Assembly: GCF_024713975.1 (NCBI RefSeq)
Contig: NC_091093.1
Location: forward strand, 21,982,001 to 22,046,000
Reading direction: 5' to 3'
Length of the DNA: 64,000 nucleotides
From: Paralichthys olivaceus
Taxonomy: Eukaryota; Chordata; Actinopteri; Pleuronectiformes; Paralichthyidae
Shown: one piece after another, positions 1 to 15,154 of the stretch
How positions within the stretch are numbered: position 1 is the first letter of the stretch
How the letters are laid out: every line of letters begins with the position of its first letter
Translations under genes and position numbers: made by a program
The notes under the pieces: generated by a model
What the model saw: the letters and a program-made list of their open reading frames with translations, nothing else
Database searches by the model: none
Told to the model about the DNA's origin: nothing

Positions 1-290
1 CCAAATTTCACACATTCATAGATATCAGTTCCCCTAATATGCCTAATTGTTTTCATCAAGGTCCATAACTTATTCCAAATGTCAAAACACAAAGCTCTAC
101 CTAATAACGTTTAAGTCAAATTCCTGGACTTGTCCCATTATCCAGATTATATGAGTTCTTCCCTGACCCATATCTCATTCTTTGACCGAGTTTTGTGGAA
201 ATCACTCCACTAGTTTTTGCATACTTTTACTTACAAACAAAAAAAAGCAACAAACTTATGGACAGGAAGGAATACAGCCTCCTTAACGGA
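1..290 (+). repeat. Degenerate interspersed repeat (teleost LINE-tail-like)
   Basis: This AT-rich stretch lies in the atp4b intron upstream of the first visible exon. It contains the phrase order 'gagttcttccctgaccca ... gttttgtggaaatcact ... tagtttttgc ... acaaacaaa'. Related phrases recur near 30.34-30.51 kb and 38.92-39.08 kb, so it looks like a decayed copy of one dispersed family, resembling the 3' tail of a common teleost LINE. Family assignment is from memory. No further atp4b exon was found in 1-567. Confidence 0.4.
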
Positions 291-567
291 GGTAATGATC
301 AATGCAGAGGAGACAAAGATTTGACTGAGAGCTGAGTTTTATGCAGGTCAAGCTCCGAAACACTCCAATTCTTCTTCCCTTAATGCATTTTGTCATTAGA
401 ACCCCTCTGTACCCAGTAAACATCAACACCCTCTTTCAAGCCAATTATAAATGAGCTGTCTCTAAATTGCATTAGACACGACACAGCAGTTGTTGCAGGA
501 GGAGAAAGTAAACAATATTTTAATGAGCGCCTCTTTAAATAAACATATTTTTTGTCAATTTTTACAG

Positions 568-1059
568 GACGGACATGAGAATGTGGCAAAAATTGAGTAT
601 TTCCCTGACAGAGGTATTATGGATCGCTCCTACTTCCCTTATTATGGAAGACTGGCACAGGTAAGCAAGAAAACCACACATCCCACAGTCACTGTGCGTA
701 TTGCATGTCAGAAAACAACTCTGTGGTGCATACAAGGTTGGGAAAAGTTTGCAAGTATTGCAGCAGCTCCCTGTCCCCCATTGTTATATAATATTGGCCT
801 AAACATGTTGCATATTCTTAAATAAAGTAAATTTAATAAACGTACAAACTGCGTATAAATAATAATTTCTCTGCACTGCTTCCTTCCTCCTTTTCCTCAG
901 CCTACATATGTCAACCCGTTGGTGGCCGTTCGTTTTAACCTGGTGGGAGAGAAGGAAGCCATGATCCAGTGCAGAGTGGTCTCCGACAAGATCAGCTACG
1001 AAAACTACCACGACCCCTACGAGGGAAAAGTCGTCTTCACCCTCAAAGCAGTGAAATGA
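568..1059 (+). CDS. atp4b: H+/K+-ATPase beta subunit, C-terminal two exons (partial)
   Basis: Exons 568-660 and 901-1059 join in phase 0 across a GT-AG intron and end at TGA 1057-1059. They encode the last 83 residues of a P-type ATPase beta subunit, from the extracellular or lumenal beta-sheet domain. Visible hallmarks are YFPYYGRLAQ followed by NPLVAVRF, a conserved Cys in IQCRVV, and the ending DPYEGKVVFTLK. That ending matches ATP4B rather than ATP1B paralogues, which I remember as finishing differently. The subunit assembles with the catalytic alpha chain ATP4A and carries it to the apical membrane of acid-secreting gastric cells. The N-terminal cytoplasmic, membrane and glycosylated parts lie left of the window. 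The position next to tmco3 agrees with the 13q34 neighbourhood. A candidate AATAAA poly(A) signal is at 1399-1404. Confidence 0.9.
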
Positions 1060-3630
1060 GAAACAGAGGAGAAAATACTCTGATATCTCACAATCATGTC
1101 ACCTGTCAGCATCACAGACAGACAAGGTGTCCACACATCAACAACCTTCAAACCACTTGTCCTAAACTTCACGCAACACTGCAGCCACACTTTAATCCCT
1201 GTGCTGTGTGGTGCTTTTATTTTCAAGTGATTTGTCATGTATGATTCATGAACTTCTTTGTGTACTCATGTTTAGATTTTGCCTACATCTATAAACCTAA
1301 AGGATATATGAGGACAACTCAAGTGGCGTAATTATGACGAGATTCTTGAGGTTAATTAGCCATGCCAAGTGTATCTAAACAAAATAATAATATTTCTAAA
1401 TAAAAATTAAATCCTACTTCAGTTTGGTGTCATCAGTGTTTTAACAGCAGTTCAAGTTTTAGGCAAAATCCTCAACATCAGAAGGATGAAGCTCTAAAAA
1501 TCTGCTTAAGCACAGTGTGTAGTGTATTTGTATTTGTATCCTCACTAATAGGATGATGGTGGTGATAAGGTTTCTCATAAATCTGCTGACTGCAGTCTGA
1601 AGGTTATCAGCTTACACAGTTCAGATGTACACTTGCACGCACACACACATGCACACGCAAACACACACACACATGGTCATGCCTTCATAACTTCAGAGGA
1701 CATAACATTACGGTGAGGATACTACTTGCCTAAACCTAACCTTAAAACATGTTTTCACCTTGAAGTGTAATGATTTACATTACTTGCTTTTGTCCCCACA
1801 ACATAAGCAATACCTGGACCACACACACACAGTTGTGCAGCGAAAACTTAAATAAGAGCTTATTAAATAATTACACAAGGGATGAGAAAGAGAAATAAAT
1901 ACATTTATTTTATAAATTTCCGATTTTATTTTCTCTTATGAATTCTGGTGAATCATCTTTGGTGCTCATTAGCTTAATGCAACTCAAAGAAACCACGAGA
2001 CACTGGCCAAGCCCAACAAATCAGGAGCCTCTCAGACGATTACGATGAGCAAATTCTGTTTCAGTTTGAGGAGTCAATTAATTATAATCACCATAATCTT
2101 TTTTCATGTGCCAATGACTTACAGCAGTTCTCATTTATCAAGCCCATCTGAGGGCCGGTAAAGAAAAGAAATACACAAAAGAAAAAATTGCTAATGTTAA
2201 TAAGGGGAGGCTGAGCCACAGTAGCAGGCCCTCAGCTCACCATGTCAGGCGGCCATGGTGAGTTCATGTGTTGACAGAGCCTGTAGAGAACATCTGATGA
2301 TATTTATCATGAAATTATCTCTCCAGTTACACAAATAATTATAATTTCCCCAAAGAAAGTTCTGCATGCAAAGAACAGAACAAAGAAGTGTCAAAGAGAG
2401 AAAATACTTTTCCACTATTTTATTAATAAATAAATGACTTAATTTCAATAATTTAAAAATACATAAACATTTTGATTGAAACATGTCATTTTGCCATGGA
2501 GCGTCAGTCATCAACTCCAGTACACACATGTAAACTCAAATACCCTCAATATTAATGTACTGCAGGAAAATATCAGAAAACATTAAATTGTAACATGTGG
2601 TAGCGTAACACACATTAACATTAAACATTATGAATCCTAAGACAAGGACATGTACAGTGAGATGACTCCCCCTACAGTCTTTCTTCTGCTGCTGCAGAGG
2701 AGTGACCAGCAGGCACATTCGTTATGACATTCAGCTGTAACCAGTGCAGGACCACAAATGAATGAATTCACATGATTTTAAAAGTTTTTGTGAGGTACTG
2801 TCTGATATATTTACATTGATTATTTTGTACTGATACAATAGGTACCATGATTTTCAACTAAAATGAGAGATTTGTAAAAAAGAGTTACTGCAGTTTTTAG
2901 GTATCACACCGGGATGGATAGACTTCAGGATCAGGATTAAACTACATGTATCGTGTATTAAATACAGCAGGGAGAAGGTTCGCACTTCAATCAGAATCAT
3001 TTCAAGGAAATATAGCAACACATAAAAAGAAAAACACCATATAGAGTTTAAACCTCAGATTTGGTCCATGTGATCACTACAAGTAAACAGAGGCAAACTT
3101 GAGGCTCAAAGTGCAAATGTGAATGAGTGTGCACAGTTTTAAGAGGAAGTGCATTAGAAGCATCAGAGCTGGATGGATATCCAGTTCTTTGTGCTTCTCT
3201 ACTAAACATGTAAATCAGCTGTGCCTCCCAAGCAGGACTTTTTTATGCCACAGACTCTGTCCCAGCTTCAGGGTTGTTGACTGAAGAGTAAAGGGTTTCA
3301 TTAATACAACCTAAAACTACATGTTATGTGTTTCAAATAAGACCTCATGCAGTTCGCTTTCATAACCTAGTGTACATGTAACACAGCTCCAGGCCCATGT
3401 TTGGAGAAGATGTCCTTCATAACAATGCCAGAATGGAGCTGATGAAGATCCTCCCTCTGCATGAAGAGGGCTGAGACTGCTGAATCAAGAAAACAGTCTG
3501 CGTCATATCCGTGTGTGCATTAGCATGAATGGACAAATAAGACTTGACTTCTGCTCCTCATGACGCTGCTGCCGGCTGTGTAACAGTCAGTGCACACAGG
3601 GGCTGCTGCGGCCCTGAGGGCGCTCTCTGG
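1060..3630. other. atp4b 3' UTR, intergenic spacer and tmco3 3' UTR
   Basis: The two genes converge here with only 2.6 kb between stop codons. The atp4b 3' UTR probably ends near AATAAA at 1399-1404. On the minus strand, TTTATT (AATAAA in sense) at 1904-1909 and 2419-2424 are candidate tmco3 poly(A) signals. No conserved ORF is visible. In particular, I see nothing of tfdp1, which sits between these genes in human. Confidence 0.6.
1615..1840. repeat. Common teleost CA-flanked interspersed repeat
   Basis: CA-rich ends at about 1630-1676 and 1819-1830 flank a body with 'cctaaacctaaccttaaaac' and 'ttttgtccccacaa'. A related element with the same flavour ('gtcctcact ... ctcacaaagttataagtacaagtacacacac') lies at 45.9-46.1 kb. 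The phrases are recognised from memory as a frequent fish repeat; the exact family name is unknown to me. Confidence 0.4.
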
Positions 3631-8489
<4,859 letters not shown>

Positions 8490-9178
8490 CCAAACCTCTA
8501 CTACTGCTTTCCCCAGTGTGGAGAGTGATCAAGAAGAATAGACCTGGGGGTGGATAAGACAGAGCGAGACAAATTAAAGTCTGAAGTAAAAAAGTAAAAA
8601 TGTAGGAATACAGTAAATTCCCTTTGTACCCTTTAAAGCACAGATGGTAACTTGTCCTTTTCGTGTTACACAGAAGGCTTCGTACAGAAAATCTCTTTTA
8701 TGTGGGCCACTGTGTGCTTTTGTGTTTGTGAGACATTTCCAGAGAGGCTTTAGTCTTTGGGCTGGGTGTGGTTACTGCTGAATAGCTTAAACAACAGCTG
8801 TGGACACGCCTGTGGCCTGTGCTGTGAGTGGCTAACAGCACCTTGTAGAGTTGCGGTAGGGCCACTTCACTTGACTGTGCACGTCATGTGTCTAAATTCC
8901 TGTCGTACTTGATTCCCATGCTTGGAATTCAAAAGTCTAAGAGCTGTGCCGATTAAAGAAAGTGCTTCTTGGTTACACATCAATCTTTTTGTACACCAAA
9001 CATATATAGTGAATTTATAACCAAGCTGGTCTGGACCTTTGTGAGCATGAGTCCGGCTGAGTGATGATGATGTTAACTTTCCAAACTCCTCCTCTGTCCG
9101 TCTTCCTGGACTGCAGCCACTCTGCTACTGTTGCTAGAAATCAATAGCACCTCTGTTTGGGACCTGGCTACTGAAAAG

Positions 9179-9183
<5 letters not shown>

Positions 9184-9262
<79 letters not shown>
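9184..9262. repeat. (CA)n microsatellite in tmco3 leader intron
   Basis: About 39 CA units, transcribed as GU in tmco3 sense. The 66-aa and 121-aa ORFs crossing it are repeat artefacts. Confidence 0.95.
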
Positions 9263-9266
<4 letters not shown>

Positions 9267-10559
9267 GACACATAACCTCAGTTCCTTCAATTTTAAAAGG
9301 TTTTAAATTGTATCGAATCTTATTTCAACCTATTAAATTTGAGAGCAGACACATTTTAACTAAATTACAAAAACTTGCAAATTTCGCCTTGAACAAAGCT
9401 GTTGTACGAGCCCAAACATCTGCTCCAGTAGGAGTACAAGTAAGGATACAAGATAATAGAAAACACTCCATCAAAAGTAAACATCCTGCATCCTGAATTT
9501 ACTCAAGTGAAACCTCAGGAAGTTACATGTAGTGTCACAGCTACGATTACACTTTCTGTAGAGTGACCCCTGTAATGTGAACATATTGATGCATTAACAT
9601 GTAAAATGTACTTTAAATCATGTTAGTTTGTTAGGGTGGTGTTTCATTCGCAGTTGGGTGATTTGATCAATCACAGTGTGTCACAATGCTGATCTTAAAA
9701 CAGACGTGCACATACAAACTTAATCTGAAAACTAACTATAGTTGTAGAAATGTGTAAAATGTCGAGCAGCAGTAATGTTAGATTAGTTGATTAAAGAAAA
9801 ATGAATAGTCAGTATTAGTATTTTTTCAAACAAAAATGCAGATCATTTGATGACTCTTGGATCTCACATGTGAGAATTTGGACAAGATAAGACATTTAAT
9901 TACGTCACATTGGGCCAGATCAAGAAAATTAGAGCTGTAACAATTATTGGATTAATCAATATCAATCAGTAGAAAGACTGTTTGCCATTTTAATCATTGA
10001 ATCTTAAGTAAAACTGTGAAACTGTTTCTAACTTCATTAATGTGAGGATGTGATGCTTACATAAATATATAATATTTATTATTATATATTGCAAAAAACT
10101 TCCAGAGATGTCATTTATAATTGGGTATCCTCTATTAACTCTAGTTACAAGTCTACAAACAATAATAATAACAGATAATAACAGATCGAATAACTATTTT
10201 CAGGTATTGTATAGACTAGACGGTTAATTATATATAAAGCAATCAGCAGATTGATCTTTCATGATATAATCGTTGGTTGTTGTGCTGGTAAAAAAGTGTA
10301 ATATTTGTCTGGAATATGGAGCACAAGTTTAAAATCCAAATAAATGACAACAATCAACTAAAACTGTACAATAATGTGTTTTCTTCCCTAAACCTCACAC
10401 ATGTGTATAAACGTGCACAGACCTTTCAAATGAAGACGCAATGAAAACACACTAAACTGAACAGACACGCAGCGAACAGACCCGGAAACAAGTGACGCTC
10501 TCGAACACAGATCCCTGACATCTCTCCACGGATCGAAATCAATGTCTGACAGAGGAGGA

Positions 10560-10930
10560 AAAGTTCCAGAGGAGGCTGGAGCTACCTGAGAGATCCGCGC
10601 TGCGTCCCGGCTCCTCGCTCCGCTCCAGGGCTGAGGAAGAGGCAGAAGGAGACGAAGAGGAGAACAATCATGTCGCTGTGCCTCGGTGACTCCCCTCCTC
10701 CTCCTCCTCTGCCACATAACTGCTGCTGAAGTCGATGCAGGCGTTCACCGGTTCTCTCCGGTGACTCAACTCCCGTGTTTACTCCGGGTGTCAGCGCTAG
10801 CAGCAGCAGCAGCAGCGGCGGCGGGGGAGGCTAACGACACCAGCGCCCAGGTGAGCTAAGACTTCTCCCGGGGGGAACTGTGGCTGTTTCCCCGCTGAAC
10901 CGAGCGTCCGGAGGTCAGCCTGTGTGTCGT
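10560..10930 (-). promoter_or_regulatory. GC-rich promoter region of tmco3
   Basis: This segment is locally rich in CpG and GC, with CTC-CTC-CTC and GCA-GCA-GCG runs. It surrounds the inferred tmco3 first exon, whose donor is at 10586/10585 in sense. No TATA box was recognised. Assignment rests on base composition and on the position at the 5' end of tmco3; the start site is not defined. Confidence 0.45.
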
Positions 10931-11521
10931 GAGAGCGAAGCGAGTTAGTCCTGGTTCAGCTCCGGGCTGTCACACACTTATTTACATTACAACACAACAC
11001 CACCGCTGCTAGCATAACTTCGTGAGCTAACGTTAGCATGGAGAGCACACAGCTCCTCACAGAGTCGTGTCATCATCGTCATTATCATCTTCATCATCTT
11101 CATCATCACAAGCCCTGGTTTCTTCATGGATCCGTCCATTTAATTTAGATCCGTGCACAGATGACTTCCTAATGTTTATCAGATTAGATATCGGGAGTTG
11201 TAGTTTTCGGACGTTGGGTGTGTGTTGAAGTAACGGCAGCTGTCACCGGGTTCATCTGACTGGAACACGATGTTACACATCAGGTGGTTTAATTTTTCAA
11301 AAACAACAACGCTGATTAAACTAGTTTAACAGAGTTTACTGGGTCAAACCAATATTAAACCTGTGTTAGTTATACCCGAGCTTTTTACGCATGATCACTC
11401 TTCAATCATAGGTCGGTTAGTCACTATTAAATTAAGTCTTTTGACCAAAGTGTTTACTACAAATGCAGAAAGCTAAAGTAAGATCTTCACCACTGGGCCT
11501 GTGAGCTCGCAGCGTCTCAGA

Positions 11522-11580
11522 ACTACATTTCCCACGAGCACCGCGCCGCTACAGTAGCGCATTCATTTCGCGCATGCGCA
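11522..11580 (+). promoter_or_regulatory. ZNF143-like and NRF1 sites upstream of dcun1d2
   Basis: ACTACATTTCCCA at 11522-11534 resembles the ZNF143/Staf core, and the palindrome GCGCATGCGC at 11570-11579 is a perfect NRF1 consensus. They lie about 95 and 50 bp upstream of the start codon at 11628, the usual position for TATA-less housekeeping promoters. Binding itself is inferred. Confidence 0.6.
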
Positions 11581-11627
11581 CCGGTGGTAATTGGATATCA
11601 ACTTGGGCAAAAACAGCGGGTGATAAA

Positions 11628-14600
11628 ATGGTAGGTGATCCTCATAACAACAACACAAACCGGCTCTTTGGCCCCGTTACACCGGTCTGAGCAGCAGCGG
11701 ACTGTCACGCAACGTCACGGGGGACACGCCGGACGTGCGGGATCCGAGTGTCCTCAGCCCAGTGTCGCATTGTCAGGGCTGATGTGTGTCGGTGCTGTGG
11801 AGGGGCAGAGATGTGGAAGGTCAGTTGTTGGTATTTTGAGAGAGCAGCACGTACCTTTCCCTATTTGGTAGCTGGAGCCCCGGGGTCAGAGAGAGAGAGA
11901 GAGAGAGGGAGAGTGAGTGAGTGGGGGGGAGGCTGCAGGATCACCCGTTCCCCCCCCCCCCCCCCCCCCCCGTCCCAACACTCCTCACAGGGAAACTGGG
12001 TCGCCAAACACTGGCCTGTCACCGGTCACCGCTGTCCGATCACCGGGTGGATCAGATCCTCAGCTCTGCAAAACACGTGAATCCCTCCCGATGAGCGAGC
12101 AGATTAACGCGACGAGGTGTCAAGTGTTTCTCTTAAAGCACTTCCACTAAACCACACGCTGCAGTCAGATACGAGTCTCACTTCTTTATTCACAACTCCA
12201 GCAGTCATGACACATGTTACACAACACCCAGCTATTATCAGTGTGTATTTCTGGGGGCTAGTTTGCAGTCAGTCAGGAGAGATCCATCAAATCTTCCCTC
12301 TCTTACTCAAATGCATCAGAAAGTCGAAGTTCTTTGTGTGAATGTTGATGTGCAGCTTCAGCTTTACATGCAAATCTCTGCATCCCATGTGTGATTAGTA
12401 ATCCCTTTTTATGGTACTTCTATTTATTTGCAAATTGTTTAGAAAAGTGCTCCAAGCACAAAAAAAATTCAAGTCAAAATCTTTAAAACTTTAAATAAAG
12501 TTGCAGTTCATATTGTGCTTTTATGATGATTTTTTCCTCAACAAATTTTCACTTAAACAAATGCTATAATATTCCAGACCAGGAACTTTGCTACGTTTCT
12601 GCTGTGTGTTTGAGCTTTGTCCTGTAACAGGTTACTCCAACCTCGTCTTCCTTCACAGCACAAGTTGAAGTCATCGCAGAAGGACAAGGTTCGGCAGTTC
12701 ATGTCTTTCACACAGGCTGTGGAGAGGACAGCCGTGTATTGCCTGACGCAGAATGACTGGAAACTAGAAGTCGCCACAGACAACTACTTCCAAAACCCAG
12801 ACCTCTACTACAAAGAATCCATGAAAACCTCAGTAGACCGCAAGAAGCTGGAGCAGCTCTACAACAAATACAAAGGCAAGGGTTTCAGATCCTCACGTTA
12901 ATGTCAGCACAGTTTTGCTTTGTCGCGTCTGTCGCACTTGTGCATTGTTTTCCACTCTCTTCTTTGCAGACCCCCAGGATGAGAATAAGATAGGCATCGA
13001 TGGGATCCAGCAGTTCTGTGATGACCTGTTCCTGGACCCAGCTAGCATGAGTATACTTGTGGTGGCGTGGAAGTTCAGGGCGGCCACGCAATGCGAGTTC
13101 AGCAGGAAAGAGTTTCTGGATGGCATGTCTGAGCTAGGGTGAGCAACACGGATACTGAAACCTACAATAAACAGGGAAGCTGCTGCATTCTTTATATAGC
13201 AGTAGTTCAGAAAACCTCATTAATGACAGTTTTTATTAAGGTTTGTAACTTTGCTGTTTGTTTCTACAAGTAAAATATATTGGATCTTAAACCGAATGTG
13301 TTACAAATAAACTTAAATGGTGACAAACCTCAAATTTCATTGGCTCATTTCCTGTGTACACTAATCTACCTCTCCCAATGAGAAGATTTTGGTTTTGATT
13401 AATCGTTTCTATTTGTCCTCATCGTCTCCCCCAGCTGTGACAGCCCTGAAAAACTCAAGTCGATCCTTCCCAGACTGGAGCAGGAGCTGAAAGACACAGG
13501 AAAGTTCAAAGACTTCTACCAGTTTACTTTCAATTTTGCCAAGAACCCCGGCCAGAAAGGTTTAGGTAAGAAGAAGAACCCGGCATGTTTGCTAGACTTG
13601 GTCTTCATAGATTTTCCACCAAACAATATCCTGCTGTTTTAAAAAGTTGACCTGTTTTTGAATCAAAATGACAACATATCTAATCTTAATAACTTTCCAC
13701 CGTAGACCTAGAGATGGCTGTGGCTTATTGGAATCTAGTTCTCACGGGTCGCTTTAAGTTCTTGGATCTCTGGAACCGGTTCCTGCTGGTGAGTGTTATG
13801 CAATGAAGTTTTGTTTTCCTACTGTTATTTAAATGTTCCGTGTTTCTCTTAGTTAACATGTTATTTGTAGTTTATGACTAGATTCATACAGTTCTATTTA
13901 GAATGATGTTACTTCCACCTCATTTAAACATATTAAGGATCAGAAGTTTTGGAAAAAAAACATCACTCCGACAATGTCAACAACAATTTAAAGTTATTAT
14001 GATTTTCATAAAGTTAATATGTAATATAATGTTAGACTTGTCTGTTACTGTGCTGCATTCAGGAGCATCACAAGCGGTCGATACCCAAGGACACATGGAA
14101 CCTCCTCCTGGACTTTGGCAATATGATTGCAGACGACATGTCAAACTATGACGAGGAAGGTGAGTTTGTTAAAAACTGTTGAAGTGACATTGAATTCACT
14201 CAGCTGGATTTACTTCACATTTTTTTTAGCTAATTTCCAAGTGAATTAAATTAAATTTTAATTTAATATAATATCAATATTGTTTAAAAAATCTGGCCTC
14301 TAACAAGAAAATTATAGGTGACTAGATTATATAACTTTATTTAAATGAAGATAATAATGCTTGTGATTTCATTTAAATACTTTCAACTTCTTTTTCAAGT
14401 TTTTTGGAGAACGTCTGACATCGTTGTGTCCCCTCCACTTCTGAAACCAAGTTACACAGTTAACAGAATTATAGAGGATCACCTTCAGGCCTACAGGGGG
14501 CGCTGGCATGTGAACACTGCTTTGATAAATGCAGCCCTGTAGGAATTGTTCTAAAACATGACAACAAGTTTGTGTCAAAGCACTTTCTGAAGTCGATGCT

Positions 14601-15154
14601 TTAAGTCGATGCTTTAAAAAAAATACATCAGTTAATACCCTGCTCGTTCAATTATTACACCAAACTTGAAAACCCACGAATCCACTGGTCTGTCTTTGCA
14701 GCCTTGTTTTGTTTATACTCACACTTTTCCAAACGATTATTAACTTTGTAAATGGATGTACTTTTGCAGAAGATATGTGCAGCATCTTAAGATTACAAGC
14801 TAGAAGTAGTTGGAAGCTCAGATGTGGTGACGTGTAAGTCACGTGTTGGTGTGATTATAGCTTGACATTAGATTTTTACTGCTAGTGATTGATATTAGGT
14901 TTATTTGTGAAGACTATTGAATAATAAAATTCTTTTGTCTGAGATTTATTTCTTAAAACAATCTTCCTGGCTTATTGTGGAGGGAAACAAGCTAATAACC
15001 ACAGCATCCTGTAAAGTCATTGTATTAGATTGCATCTAGAATTAATATCCTGTCATCCTGTCCTCTCTCCTCAGGGGCATGGCCTGTCCTCATAGATGAC
15101 TTTGTGGAGTTTGCTCGGCCAATAGTGACGGGGATTACATGCAACTTGACATAA
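11628..15154 (+). CDS. dcun1d2: DCN1-like protein 2, cullin neddylation co-E3
   Basis: Seven exons: 11628-11630, 12659-12875, 12970-13138, 13435-13565, 13706-13788, 14063-14159, 15075-15154. All phases agree and give 259 aa, the same length I recall for human DCUN1D2. Exon 1 contributes only the ATG, directly followed by donor GTAGGT; exon 2 starts [11 protein letters not shown], matching the family start. Residues about 8-45 form the UBA-like part. The rest is the PONY/DCUN1 domain, with [55 protein letters not shown] and the C-terminal [15 protein letters not shown]. The family binds cullin WHB domains and the acetylated N terminus of UBE2M/UBE2F to promote NEDD8 transfer. Intron 2 uses a GC donor. 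AATAAA signals occur at 16002-16007 and 17411-17416. Confidence 0.95.
11887..11971. repeat. (GA)n and poly-C simple repeats
   Basis: A GA-rich run (about 11887-11918) is followed by a run of about 22 C at 11950-11971, in dcun1d2 intron 1. ORFs here are low-complexity artefacts. Confidence 0.85.
12876..12969 (+). other. dcun1d2: GC-AG intron of dcun1d2
   Basis: Exon 2 ends AAAG and the intron starts GCAAGG; it ends tctttgcag at 12969. Splicing here restores G|AC = Asp in [11 protein letters not shown], the family sequence. The only nearby GT, five bases downstream, would break the frame. The flanking AAG|GCAAG fits the strong consensus typical of GC donors. Confidence 0.88.

Larger units (their letters stand above)
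8490..11627. other. tmco3 5' UTR and first intron, promoter zone, and dcun1d2 upstream region
   Basis: From 8490 leftwards in transcript sense lies the tmco3 leader: a UTR exon starting about 8543 (sense cacccccag|GTC), a roughly 2 kb intron containing a CA microsatellite, and a first exon ending at 10586 (sense CTCAG|GTAGCT). Minus-strand ORFs over 10388-10717 are read as untranslated leader plus shadow. From 10750 to 11627 the DNA is GC-rich and then ordinary, reaching the dcun1d2 leader. No additional gene is supported. Confidence 0.55.

Noticed and set aside
11635-12150. Plus-strand ORFs of 77-110 aa with poly-Pro runs
   Set aside because: They lie in dcun1d2 intron 1 and depend on a poly-C tract and GA run; no splice sites connect them in frame.
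12841-12900. dcun1d2 exon 2 extended to the stop at 12899-12901 (KGKGFRSSR ending)
   Set aside because: The read-through adds intron sequence; the GC donor at 12876 restores the family sequence YKDPQDENK.
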